Source: Symbiodinium natans
Lineage: Eukaryota > Sar > Dinophyceae > Suessiales > Symbiodiniaceae
Assembly: GCA_905221605.1 (NCBI GenBank)
Contig: CAJNDS010002224.1
Coordinates: 1,232,771-1,294,770, forward strand
Direction: 5' to 3'
DNA: 62,000 nucleotides
Below, piece by piece: positions 34,709-46,089 of this stretch (the stretch's first letter is position 1; each line of letters starts with the position of its first letter). The translations under genes and the position numbers were made by a program. Under the pieces are notes generated by a model. That model did not search any database. It had not been told where the DNA came from and saw only the letters and a program-made list of their open reading frames with translations.

Positions 34709-35435
34709 CTGGGTTTAGGGTTTAAGGTTTAGGGTTTAAGGTTTAGGGTTTAGGGTTTAAGGTTTAGGGTTTAGGGCTTGGGGTTTAGGGTTTAGGGTTT
34801 AGGGTTAAAGGTTTAAGGTTTGGGGTTTGGGGTTTGGGGTTTGGGGTTTTGGGGGGAAGGTGTTGGGTGCTTTCCCCAGGCTGGGAAGTACAGCTGCTCT
34901 GGTGATCCCTCCAACTGAGGGGAACCCCTTCCATCACTGAACATTCCATACAGCACTATGGCATGGCCCTAAATCCTAAACCCGAAGCCCTAAACCCTAA
35001 ACCCTAAACCCTAAGCCCTAGCTTCATGGGGGGAACTTAACAAGAGGGGGGGGGGGGGGGGGGTGAAGGGAGGAATAACCCCTGAACTCTAAGGAGACCG
35101 CAGGGAGAGGGAGTTTCCGCACCATCCCAAGGTCACGATGGCTTAGGGTTTAGAGTTTAGAGTTTAGGGTTTGGGGTTTAGGGTTTAGGGTTTAGGGTTT
35201 AAGGTTTAGGGTTTAGGGTTTAGGGTTTAGGGGATAGGATCCCCTTCCGAACAGTTTCTTTGCTTGTAGGGGGCTTTTTTAGGGCGAAGGCATGCTTCAG
35301 CGAACCTTAAGCCGTAAGCCCTACTATATGACCTAAGCCCTAACCCTCAACCCTAAACCCCCAACCCTAAACCCTAAACCCTAAACCCTAAACCCTAAAC
35401 CCTAAACCCTAAACCCTAAACCAAAGACCCCCGAC

Positions 35436-35523
35436 AAAGATATCCGACAAGCATGCCGGCAGCGCTTGAAGAATTGCATCGCCATCCCGTGGTGTTGGTA
35501 TCGGAGAGGCTCCGAGAGGGTCG
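35436..35523 (-). CDS. Putative 88-nt exon
   Basis: Minus strand: acceptor GGGACCATCAG, peptide with GASPIPTPRDGDAILQALPA then CLSDIF, donor TTT|GTCGGG. Open throughout, with balanced composition. No family recognised. Confidence 0.45.
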
Positions 35524-35808
35524 CTGATGGTCCCCTAAACCCTAAACCCTAAACCCTAAACCCTAAACCCTAAACCCTAAACCTTTTGGGGGGCCTGAAG
35601 GCTTCGTGTGCAGGCTGCCAAAAATTTCAGGCTCCGTGGTGTACCAAAGGAAACCAAAGGACCATAATCTTGGGCCTTGGGGGGGGCAAGGCTCTCCGAA
35701 ACCCTAAACCCTAAACCCTAAACCCTAAACCCTAAACCCTGAACCCTGAACCCTGAACCCTAAACCCTAAACCCTAAACCCTAAACCCTAAACCCAACCA
35801 AAAAAGAC

Positions 35809-35885
35809 CGTGACTTTGGCCCTCTATGGACTCCATGGGTCTGACTTGAAAGAGCAGCTGCGATATTTGGATCAGCGCGTAGGGT
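35809..35885 (-). CDS. Putative 77-nt exon
   Basis: Minus strand: acceptor AACCCCAAG, 25 codons starting TLRADPNIAAALSSQTHG, donor CACG|GTCTTT. The plus strand is also open with SDLKEQLRYLDQRV, so the strand is uncertain. Between this island and 35523 a further minus frame (YGPLVSFGTPRSLKFLAAC) ends at AAG|GTTTAGGG near 35582. Confidence 0.35.
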
Positions 35886-37599
35886 CTTGGGGTTTAGGGT
35901 TTCGGGCTAAGGGTTTAGGGTTCGGGGTTGGGTTGAGGGGGCCCTGGGGAAGTAGTCTTGTGCTTCTGCTTGTCCTGGGTTAGACCGTCTGCGCCTCTTT
36001 TGTAATAGCAACGCATTACTCGTAATATGACCGAGGCGCCCACCTATGCATATCTATACTGGACTATATGCACTATAGTTTTGTGCACTATAGATATACA
36101 CAATATCTATATCTATATATATATATATATATGCTAACTATATTATACAAAAGCACCCCGACACCTTCGCATCCAAGCATGCAATTGAGATACTAGCAGA
36201 TGCACGCAACTGACTGTTTGAGCACGCCTGGATGTTGCGAGCGTGGGTGAAACTGCGCTGGCTGAGCAAGACGATCAACTGCGCATCGACCTGCGCGTGC
36301 CGCAAGTTGACAGGTCGAGCCGATGAAACCATGCTTGAGCAAGAGCCGATGAACCGGATGTATGCTGTCGGCCGCATGGGTGAAGCATGGGTGAAGCTGC
36401 GAAACTGAGCGACTGAATGAGACCTCGGATCGCAAGGGTGTGTTCTGCAGATGATATGTCATTATGTGTGCACGGGAGCTCTGTACCTCAGTGGTACCCG
36501 GACCCCCGGGATCTGCGCCTGGCTACAGCTGAAGCAGCGAGGGCCGTGTCCTCTTGGCTGTCCGCTGCAGCAGCGAAGGGAGTGAGTGCGAGGGAGAGCG
36601 CCCCCCCCCATCTCACCGAACATCTGTCTCACAGACAAAAGAACTCAACGAATGGAGTCCCAGGGCAAACTTGGGGGCCCATCTCACGCTTGAACGTCTC
36701 GTAAGCCCTTCCAGGACTTTGACAAGCAATATCGCGCGACGAGGTGTGGGATTGGCTCCTTTCGCGCGACGTTGTGTGAGATTGGCTCCCACCTCCTGTG
36801 TCAGTTCGGGCAACCCGGTTTTCCCCAAAGCACCCGCAACCATGGCCAGAGCACGGGCCACAGCTGAAATGCCAACTCCTACTTCTGAAGCCAACTTTGG
36901 GCAGCGCCAGCGCTGACGCACATCGGCGGGGCAAACAGATCCAGAGGAAGGGGGCGGGCCGTCGGATCTTGCCAAGGAAGGCAGGCCATGAAAGTAGTCT
37001 GGCACAGTGCTCGGGTGGCTTCCTTCGTAGATCACACATACTGGGCAAGGAATGTATTCAGAGCTGCAGAGAGCTGTCCTCTGCAAGGCTCACAGCCTCC
37101 GGCACTCGCTTTTCTCGCTTCTCATCCGTGCATGCGGCTCACCTGTGCTACTCTTCGGCAGACGCAGGACACAGCAGATGCACGGGAGATGGTGAAGATC
37201 AGGCGGGACTCGAAATCGCGACATCCTCTGTGTGGCAGCTTCAAGGCAATACCACTACCATGTTGTTGTAGCAGCTCCAGCCGTGCGGAACTTTGGCATG
37301 CGACGGCTGCGTGGCTGCGTGCTTCGAACAGCGAGGAGTCGACATGAGCAGACTCCTCGGCACTGAGTCTTTGTCCGACTGGCTCGCAGTGAGGTTTTGA
37401 GGACCCGAGAGGCCCTAGAGACACAAAACTTGGTGGCTCACAGCTGCTCTGGTTAGTGATGTGGCGCTCCGTGTCCTTCGGATCTGAAGCGGGCTCGACT
37501 TTGTTCTTCAGATGAAATTCATGCCCGCTCGGACCTGCAATGTTGCACTTTCAACGTCCCCGCCCCAGGCAGACTGGCATTTACCTTCTCCCCAGCATA

Positions 37600-39290
37600 A
37601 AGACCACACACTGCCAAAGACCAAATCCCCAATGAACGGCGTGGGACCATTAAGTGCGAAACGGCCCCCAGACAGAGCTGCGTCGCCTCCGCCATGGAGC
37701 CTTAGCAACTAGTTCATTGAAACCTTCTGGCCTCATGGAACCAAGTTTGATGCCCAAATGTCGTGTGGAAGACAGAGCTGGCGTTGAACTGTGTCGATCG
37801 GAAGATCGTGCACGGAGGGCAGGGTCGCTCAGTGTGAAGGTCAAGAGCGGCTATCAGAAAGACAAAGGCGACAACTCTGTGCGAAGGCTCGGTCTCTGGG
37901 AGGAGGGATCGACGAGAACACGCCAGGCCCCCACCCAACCCTGCAAGAGGAAGCTGCACCCGTGAAAGATCGACCCAATGGCCCAGACCAAGTCCCCAAG
38001 GAACGGTGTGGGACCATTAAGTGCGTAATGGCTTTCAGACAGAGCTGCGTCGCCTCTGTAAGAGAGAACGGTTCGAAATGGGAAGGGTCGTGGTTAACCG
38101 GTTCCCAATGGGAGCCTTAGCAACCTGTTCATTGAAACCTTAAGGAACCAACGAAAAAAACACGTCCTTGACTTCTGACGCATGCGTGTGTGCGCCTCGA
38201 CCATGCCTACAAGACACATGTTCGAAGGATCGACCTCCTACGACTCGCGCCGAGTTTTTGTAAACTGAGAGGAAGAGGGCTGCAAGCAAGGGCTGCGCAA
38301 GACCTCTGAACGTTCACCTTGGAATGCACATGTGGCCTCTGTGAGTACGAAAACGATTGCGGTTTGCAAACACTTGAGAAGCCCTTTTGTGAAATGGCAG
38401 CAATCCGTTCCGACGCCGGCGCTAACTTTATTGCAGTTTGAAGCTGAATTTTTCAGCACCCAAACCTTTCCTCAGCGAAGCTGCAGTGCCTAAAGTTCAC
38501 TTTGCCAACAGCTCTGACAGGCCATTCTGCATCAGTGCTGCCACTGAGTGCCACGTTTCGACGGCTGTTCTGACCTACTGCAGTCATGCAGTCGCGCCCC
38601 CGGTTCTGCCAAAGACGTTGCCGCGCAGCCTGTTTGTGTAAGGCGTGGGAAAGACGAGCCGTCAGCTCCAGCGGGGCCAAGCGAAGCTCAAGCCCACGTT
38701 TGGGCTTCTGCAGCCCGAGGTAAGGGCAGGGGCAGCGGAAGGCGCAATGGAAGGCAAAGGGGCGCAGAAGGCACAGAACTGGCAAAAATCATCAGCAAAG
38801 CTTTATGGCTTCGTGGTCGAAGCTGTTCGGGTCCGAGCATCCGAGCTGTCTCTCTTGCTCTCACGCTGCCTGCGCTTGGAGAAAGTGATTGGAGGGCTTG
38901 TCGCGGCGCAGCGGTCGAGGACTTTGGCCACCAACGTCAAGAAAACTGCCAGGCGATGCGACCAAAAAGACTCAGCGAATCTGCCGTACCTGAAGTTCAC
39001 TTTGCAAGAAGCTCTGACAGGCCATTCTACATCAGTGCGGCGTTTCGAAGGTTTTTCTGACCTTCTGACCTACTGCAGTCAGGACTCTTCGAAATACCCA
39101 TCCGCTGCTCAGGCACATCGCTCATCAACAGGTTCTGATCCCGCAAACAGGACATTTACCTGTGGACTTCGCCATGGTTTCGAAACGGTTCTCGCCTCTT
39201 CGCAGATGTTGAAGAGCCAGCGCTTCGTATTGAAGCCTTAGCAACTCTTCAAAACTTTATGGAACCAACGAAAAAACACGTCCTTGAATC
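37600..39290. repeat. Diverged direct repeats
   Basis: GGGACCATTAAGTGCG..AGACAGAGCTGCGTCGCCTC..GAGCCTTAGCAAC..TTCATTGAAACCTT occurs at about 37645-37735 and 38008-38140, and its tail GGAACCAACGAAAAAACACG again at 39262. A second unit, TCAGCGAA..AAGTTCACTTTGC..CTGACAGGCCATTCT..TGACCTACTGCAGTCA, occurs at 38472-38590 and 38970-39080, with a fragment at about 47776-47822. Confidence 0.7.
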
Positions 39291-40239
39291 CCCACCATGC
39301 TAGACCTGGGGGGCGGGTAACCCGAGACCCTGACTTCCTTAGATTCTTGAAAGGCTCAACTCGAGCAGAGCCCAGATGCGCTGAGAGAAGGAAGGCTCCG
39401 AGGGCTGCTACCCAGTTGACCCTCGGAATGCGCACGTGGCCCCCCATGGTCCCAGGGAGCTCATGTCGGACTTGGTCTGCGGAATTTTGGGTCACCTTGC
39501 CCGGCCTAGCTCGCGCAGGACCCGTCGCTTTACCAGGGCTTTTGTGACGGGAGAATGGGCATCGCATTTTTTGGTCCGTCACTTTTCAGGGGCTTTCGGA
39601 CATTTGGCTGCAAATGTCCTCCCAAGGTTACGCCGCTTTTACAGAAGTTTTGACCCTTGCGCATCATTGTGCGTGTGAGGAGTGCAATGCTCGGGCATGA
39701 CGGTTGCCTATGGCTCCTGGCTGGCAGAATTTTCTTTATTCCGTTCCAGCTGGATCCAGCTGGATCCAGCTTGGACAGGCCACCTTAGCAGGAGCAGGAT
39801 TAGGGGCGTGCCACACCTCCTGAACCCTAGACGCTAAGTCCTAAACAAGCCTTCAGTGGTTAGCTGCTCTCGGCGAGGGGACGCTCCAGCGAGACAGGTC
39901 CCTGCGGTTTCTGCGGTCCCCCCGTGCTCTCTGTGTCTCTCAGCAACGAACGCTGTGCAACCAAACCTTCTCCAGGACCACTTCAGGGGACAACGCTGCC
40001 ACCACTACCTCGCTGGCTGAGGAGTTCAGAGTGCGAAAACGGCCGCGGGTTCGGGCATGAGTGGCGTAAGGAACGGTACCGGAAGCTGCTTTCTGTCCGG
40101 AAAAAAAGACGTGGTCTTGGACTTGTGAGCAAGGGACTGTTCACTGTCTTCCGGCTTGTGCTCAGCCAGGCCTGTGCGCAGACGTCGCGTGAGGGTTCGA
40201 AGCGCCTTAAGCCAGCCTCATCACAGCAGAACTTGTGAG

Positions 40240-41640
40240 TCTTGAGGGCAAGATATGGTACCACAAAGGACATCTGGCAGCCTTCAGAAACCGCTGACGC
40301 GGCAGTCTGGCCTGGGAAAATGCAGCAAACATCAAGGACCGAAGGTCAACGACCGGGTGGGGCCGACTTGGACGCGAAAGAAAGAGGGCCGAACGAACGG
40401 AGCAGCCCACGATGTCCCAAGACAGAATCCTGGAGCCCAACATCCCAAGCCGACAAACCTGGATCGCTCACGGAGCCGTGTAAGAGAAGTCTGACCAGAA
40501 AAATTCAGGCTGCGCTGGGTCAGCCGTCGGGACTGGGAAGCACAGCAACCATCAAAGACCGTTCGGGGCCGACTTGGACGCGAAAATGGCTGCACGTCAT
40601 GCACGCTGATGCCAGAACACTCGTGAGCAGGCTTGAATCCTTCCGAATCCACTGGCTCAGATGTCTAGACTGGAAATGGCTGCCCGTCATGAGCAAGCTC
40701 GAACTGCATTGTGCGTGTGTGCGCAAGTCAGAACAAATGGTTGCTTCTCAAATTCGGGGGTCCGTCAGCCGGCTCTTTGACAGCGGGGTAGGGCTGTCAG
40801 CTGTCGCGGCTGTCGCAACAACTCTCTATCGCTGGACAGCGACAACTCTAACGCTATGGAAAGACTGCAGAAGAGCGCACGCAAGTCGCGAAGATTAGTT
40901 CTTCCCCTAACTTACCTGTGCCTTCGATGCACCTTGTGTAAAACTGGCAAAGCGTTCCCAGAAAACAGATGTACGAGTAGGGCAGGGGGGGGGGGAACTT
41001 GGCAGCACACAGGACATCTGGCAGCATTCTGTGCTCGATTTCGGAAGCTAGCTCACGGGCGAGATGTCCTCCGATGTCAAAACTTGCAGGGCAGCAACAG
41101 AAAAGCCTGAGTCCAAACCTTCAGAACCCAGTGGCTCGCATGTCTGGACTGGGAAGCGTAGCAAGCATCAAAGACCAGCCAGGGCCGACGTGGACGCGAC
41201 AAAAACTGCACGTCGCATGCGCTGACACCAAGACAGTCGAGGGCAGGCTCGAATTGCAGCGGCCACCAGGAGTATGGATTTCACTGATTTCACTGCGAAC
41301 TTGCGCTGGGACGCCTTGCCTGCTGACCTAAGCGGATGTGTCGAAACGGCGGGGAAGATGCGGCAGCGTGCAAGGACGCCTGGCAGCAGGGTGCGCTCAG
41401 TGTCGGAAGCGGCTCAGAGGCGAGATATCCTCCGACGTCGAGAACTCACCGAGCCGCGCAAGAGAAGTCTGAGTCCAAACCGTCCAAACCTTCAGAGTCC
41501 GCTGGCTCCGCTGTCTGGACGGGGAAGTGCAGACAAACCATCAAAGACCGGGCGGGGCCGACTTGGCTGCGAAAATGGCTGCATGCCAGGCGCGCTTGCG
41601 CCAAGACCTTGAGACTAGCCGGCATGATGCTCATGCGCTC
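40240..41640. repeat. Irregular tandem repeat, core CATCAAAGACCG..GGGCCGACTTGGACGCGA
   Basis: Copies of ACTGGGAAG..AGCA..CATCAAAGACC..GGGCCGACTTGG begin near 40314, 40537, 41150 and 41521. The last two extend upstream into a shared block (CTGGCAGC..GCTCAGTGTCGGAAGC..GAGATATCCTCCGACGTC) giving a unit of about 365 bp. Copies differ by roughly a quarter of positions. Confidence 0.7.
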
Positions 41641-43299
41641 TGGGTAACATCTGTTCAGTGGACGGCGCCTGTATGCAGGGGCATGTGCAGCGCAGGACAC
41701 AGCAGGCGTCTTTTTCGCCTGGATTGCCCTCAGGGTTAGTCTGGAGGTTCTCATGTACGGCTAAGATGATGGAGTGATGTGTGGATATCCAACGTTCAAG
41801 GAGATTCACTTCTAGTGCAGCAGTGCATGCGGGATTGCACTACCGTTCTTGTCGCAATTGCAGACCCGGGACGGTGTGAGTGATTGGATGCAGAATGGTT
41901 TCACCCTTTTCCGTACAGAGTGAGCTTCTACGAGAACCAGCTTACCTGAGCGAAGGGTTTACCTACAGAGAAACCGTAGGAACCAGTTTTCACCCAGTTG
42001 CAAGGAAACTCCAAGTGGAGTGCACTACGAGGCCATCACACAATACCATATTGAGGAGGGAATGAGCTGTAGTGCAATGAGATGATGTCAAAGAGGCCAA
42101 AACAATCAAATGTCTTCAACCTTTTGTTGCCAGCCGGCTCCAGGACAGGTGCACGAAAAGTCGCGCAAGACAGTGTATGGAACTACCTGCGACATGGTCC
42201 CCGCAGTGAAGAAGGATGAGAGAAGCCTGGAAGAAGGAGAGGCGGCAAACTTGGCAAGATTGCGGCGCATCATCATTGCCTCGGTCCTTCTCGTACCTCC
42301 ACGCTTCCACAGTCAGACCCGATTGAGAGATGCAAAGAGGAAATCCGACATGTTGATGTCAGGCCTTGGACATAGCGGATCGACTCTGCCTGCTCTGGAT
42401 CCCTTTTCGCCTGTCAGCAACAGCCGTTGTAGCGGGAACAGGATGCAAGACAAAGCACGATCAAAAGCAAACTGACAGTGACTATGCTCTGCCTGGGGAA
42501 TCCAGTGCGAAGATCCAGCCTGCTACATGAACCCCGTTACTGTGGCCCGTACACCCGAAACCCCAAACCCCAAACCCTAAACCCCAAACCCTAAACCATA
42601 AGCCCAAACCATCCCAAACCCTAAACCCCAAACCCTGAACAGTTTAGTTTAGGGTTCAGTTGTATTGTTGAGACCGAATGAACTAGACTAAAATGACTAA
42701 CAAAATGAACCCTTGACCCTGAACCACCCTAAACCCTAAACGGCAAACCTTAAACCGTAAACCCTAAACCCTCAACCCTAAACCCTAACCCCTAAACCCT
42801 AAACCCTTGATTGAGACCTCAAGGCCCTCCGCACCCGGAGGATGGACGTCTTCCCCGCAGCCACTGGGGCTGATGACTCGGACAGGCTGGCCAGGACCTT
42901 GTTTGGGTTTGTAGGGTATAAGCCCCCTAAGTCCCCTAAGTAGGTTATAAGTAGATTCAGAATTGTGGTTATACGTACCCATGCTCCAAGTATTTTCGGG
43001 GTTTGAGGACCTGGTTTGGGGGGTTTGGGGTGTTAGGGCATGTGAGGGTCTTTTCAGGGGGTTTCAGGGTATTTTGGGGTCTTTTGGCGTCTTTCAGGGT
43101 CGTTTAGGGTCTTTTAGGTGTTTAAGGTTGTTGTTGTTCTTGCTTTTTTGTTGTTGTGGGGGGGGGGGGGGTTCAGGGTTTAAGGGGGCTTTCGGCCTAA
43201 AGGTAGAGTTCTAGCAGCTCAACTTTCGACCAAAAAAGAACCCCAACAGTCCGAAATCCTAAATCAAAAGGCACCCCTAAGCCAGCCACATTGCGATGC

Positions 43300-43530
43300 A
43301 GCTTCCCACCTGAGCCTCCCTGGCCTGCTTTTTAAGGCAGCACTCCGGTACAGAAGCCCGCTTGTGCCTCCCTGGGTGTCTATACGAAAGTTCGGTGCAG
43401 TTGCCCACCTGCACCTCTGTGGCCTGCTCATGTTGAGGCAACATTCCGGCACAGTTGCCTGAGGCTTCTCCCTGGCTTCGCTCGAGGCAACATTCCGGTA
43501 CGGCTGCCCGCCTTTGATCCTCAGTATTGT
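43300..43530. repeat. Degenerate tandem repeat, core GAGGCAACATTCCGG
   Basis: Three or four units of about 50-100 bp share GGCAACATTCCGGTACGG..TGCCCGCCT (at about 43335, 43434 and 43484). Frames on the minus strand are open through it but repetitive. Confidence 0.5.
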
Positions 43531-44253
43531 ACGTACTGCGTAAGAGCCGTACTGTCTGCTGTCCTGAGCACGTTGCGTCATATTTTGCCGGCCACTGTGT
43601 CGGACCGCTGGAATTCAAGATCGTTAGGGCGTTCAACGGCCCGCGGTCTGTTTTATGACGCTTTATTCGTCTGGGGAGGAAAAAGGAACATCTCAAGACG
43701 AAACGAAGAAGCAATCAGGAAGAAAAGAAGGAAAGCCGGTGGACAGACGAACCTCCGCTGCAGGTACCTTCCCAATGCTGCTGGTGCAGAAAGGAATCTC
43801 CACATCTTTGGCGTGCGAAATGACAGAACCGGCAGGAGCCGCACATCCATACTACTGGTAACATGCGTTATGGGCTTGCATCGCTGTCGAGGAAAGCACA
43901 TCGTGATTTTGTTCAGCTTCTCGTGGCACCACCCAGAGGTGCAAATGTTTTTCAAATATGGAAACATTTGACTCGTAGCGGCTGATCAGCATCAGCTAGG
44001 AAAGTCCTGCAGTGATGGGTGAAGCAGCACATTTGTGCAACGTTTTGTCTTGAGAACTTTTTGTGTCATTCGTGTTTTTGTTCTTTGTGTGTGTGTGTGT
44101 TGTTTTTGTTTTTTGTTTTTTTTTTTTTTTTTTTGGGGGGGGGGGGGTGGGGGGTGGGGTAATGTAACTTTGCACCCGTCGGATCTCACAGGTGCCTCAG
44201 CGGAAGCCATCAGGACAACTCACATGTGGACAGCAGCAGGTTAAGGGGAAACT

Positions 44254-44346
44254 GGGATGTTGTCCCCCTTTTACTAATGGGGATCATAATAGGGGGGGGG
44301 GGGTACTAGAATCCCTATTGGGGACTCTTAGTAAAAGGGTGATCAA
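44254..44346. mobile_element. GGGATGTTCCCC-family element, copy 3
   Basis: GGGATGTTGTCCCCCTTTTA on the left pairs with TAGTAAAAGGGTGATC on the right, with CATAATAGGGGG and GTACTAGAATCCC in the middle. Confidence 0.65.
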
Positions 44347-44589
44347 GAAGTGCAGAGCGCAATCTTGATTCCCCAGTCCCCCAGGCCTCGGTCATAGTAC
44401 CCGCTCTGGATGCTTCATCGCCACATTGCCTGTCAGCACCAGCTTGCAGCAGAAACAAACCCTAAACCCTAAACCCCAACCCCTAAACCCCTAAACCCTA
44501 AACCCGAGCTTCCCAGCTCCAAAAGCCTGCCCGAGGCTTCCAGGTCAAAGGCCCAGCCTGCCACAGGCACAAGTTGCCCGCAACTTCAC

Positions 44590-44692
44590 TTTAGGGTTTT
44601 AGGGTTTTAGGGTTTTAGGGTTTTAGGGTTTCAGGGTTTTAGGGTTTTAGGGTTTTAGGGTTTTAGGGTTTTAGGGTTTTAGGGTTTTAGGG
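44590..44692. repeat. Homogenised TTTTAGGG array
   Basis: Twelve or so 8-bp units (one extra T relative to TTTAGGG), switching to 7-bp units at the right end. Confidence 0.9.
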
Positions 44693-44736
44693 TTTAGGGT
44701 TTAGGGTTTAGGGTTTACGGTTTAAAGGTTCAGGTT

Positions 44737-45214
44737 GGGATGTTTCCCCCCTTACACTAACAGTCCTTAATAGGGATTATCATCGGGGTACTATCTAATC
44801 CCTGTGAAGGACTACTTGGGCACCCTTCACCCCTTATACTAACAGTCACTAACAGTCCTTTATTTGGGGGGGGGGGGGGGTAGGGTTTAGGGTTCAGGGT
44901 TTCGGGTTTGGGGTTTGGGGTTTAGGGTTTAGGGTGGTTTAGGGTGGTGTTAGGGTGGTTCAGGGTGGTTTAGGGTGGTTTAGGGTTTAGGGTTTAGAAT
45001 TGGGTTTAGGGTTTAGGGTGTAGGGTGTAGGGTTTAGGGTTTAGGGTTCAGGGTTTAGGGTTTAGGGTTTAGGGTTTAGGGTTTAGGGTTTAGGGTTTAG
45101 GGTTTAGGGTTTAGGGTTTAGGGTTTAGGGTTTAGGGTTTAGGGTTTAGGGTATATTATAATAGGGGGTACTATGATCCCTATGAAGGACTGCCAGCATA
45201 AGGCGGAACATCCC
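44737..45214. mobile_element. GGGATGTTCCCC-family element interrupted by telomere array
   Basis: Left half GGGATGTTTCCCCCCTTACA..TAATAGGG..GTACTATCTAATCCC at 44737-44800; right half ATAATAGGGGGTACTATGATCCC..AAGGCGGAACATCCC at 45155-45214; between them about 280 bp of TTTAGGG repeat. This parallels the nested arrays in the CTTGGAGG family. Some rearrangement has occurred near 44810-44870. Confidence 0.5.
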
Positions 45215-45963
45215 TTAAAACTTCACCACCAACTGGACTGCAGAGCCAATGCTTGGCTTCAGAGTACTGCGGGGGCCTTGCTGTCACGATGCAAGTCATC
45301 AGGTCAGTCCATTAGAGGCGAAAGCCTCACAGCGAAGGAACGCAAAGCCGAGAATGACCAACCACTTTGCACAAACATACTACCATGACTCGGAAAAGAC
45401 GCTGCGGATCACACACACGCCAGTCGCTTCAGAGGCGCGGACATGGCAACTCTGCTGCGCCCAGAACCACACAAAGTTCGCACACGACCCTTTGCTCAAC
45501 ACACGTGTCTCACTGAAAGACGGCCTTCAACGTTAGCTCATCGGAGCGGACGCGCTATCCTGCCCCAAATAATAGCATTGAAAACAGGAGCTGTTCATGG
45601 CTTGAGCCGGGCACAGCTTTCTGGCAACACGATAGTCAAAGTTTCGGCATGGTGACTTCGACCCTGGTGCTAACTTTGTGGCAGTGTGTGTGAGCTGTGA
45701 GCGTTCTGGCAGCACTTTTGTACATCTCCACGGCAGCCCCACACAGATCAAGCGGGGGGGGGGGGAGCTAAGGGTCGGGTCTTGGGATACTGCATAAGTC
45801 CTGTGCTGTCATATTGTGTGCAAGATGCAAACTGAGAGGAGGGGGTGTTTGCAACTGATTGCAATCTTCCTGCAGCGGAACAAGAACTGTGTCGGGTCAC
45901 ACAGAGCCTAGCTCTGAACCAGCTGCTGTGCGCGGCTTGCATCACAAACAGACCAGGACGCAC
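45215..45963. other. Unique DNA between telomere arrays, no gene supported
   Basis: Open frames of 60-95 codons on both strands, none convincing. No repeat or inverted-repeat element seen. Confidence 0.5.
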
Positions 45964-46089
45964 CCACTAAACCCTAAACCCTAAACCCTAAACCCTAAAC
46001 CCTAAACCCTAAACCCTAAACCCTAAACCCTAAACCCTGAACCCTAAACCCTAAACCCTAAACCCTAAACCCTAAACCCAACCTCAGCT

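Larger units (their letters stand above)
1..35960. repeat. Interspersed telomere-type repeat domain (TTTAGGG/CCCTAAA)
   Basis: Arrays of the 7-mer TTTAGGG and one-base variants occupy most of this stretch and change orientation dozens of times. Long near-perfect blocks lie at about 2280-2385, 3631-3752, 4336-4446, 15082-15296, 19465-19549, 22275-22420, 26017-26107 and 28005-28086. A real chromosome end would show one orientation and no unique DNA; here blocks of 30-400 bp are separated by unique islands, small inverted-repeat elements and variant arrays, so these are interstitial. TTTAGGG is the telomere unit of dinoflagellates, plants and some other algae. Confidence 0.95.
36010..42540. other. 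Non-telomeric region without a supportable gene
   Basis: Frames up to 218 codons are open on both strands, but none has a recognisable motif or a convincing codon pattern. The region is dominated by diverged direct repeats (see 37600-39290 and 40240-41640). It could be a long intron, decayed transposons or intergenic DNA. Confidence 0.5.
42550..45215. repeat. Second telomere-type domain
   Basis: CCCTAAA-type units at 42550-42810, TTTTAGGG (8-mer) at 44590-44692 and TTTAGGG at 44995-45150. An island at 42818-42900 is open on both strands (plus: ALRTRRMDVFPAATGADDSD; minus: VLASLSESSAPVAAGKTSIL), bordered by a degenerate CTTGGAGG element at 42905-42990. An island at 44500-44590 reads GWAFDLEASGRLLELGSS on the minus strand. 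Neither strand can be fixed. Confidence 0.8.

Noticed and set aside
34300-34720. Scrambled-gene pointers as in spirotrich ciliates
   Set aside because: One 12-bp pair is not enough, the repeat is not the TTTTGGGG of those ciliates, and ordinary splice sites explain the other islands.
36417-37271. Overlapping frames of 90-157 codons on both strands
   Set aside because: Composition is similar in all frames, there is no motif, and the region leads into diverged repeats; not enough to call a gene.
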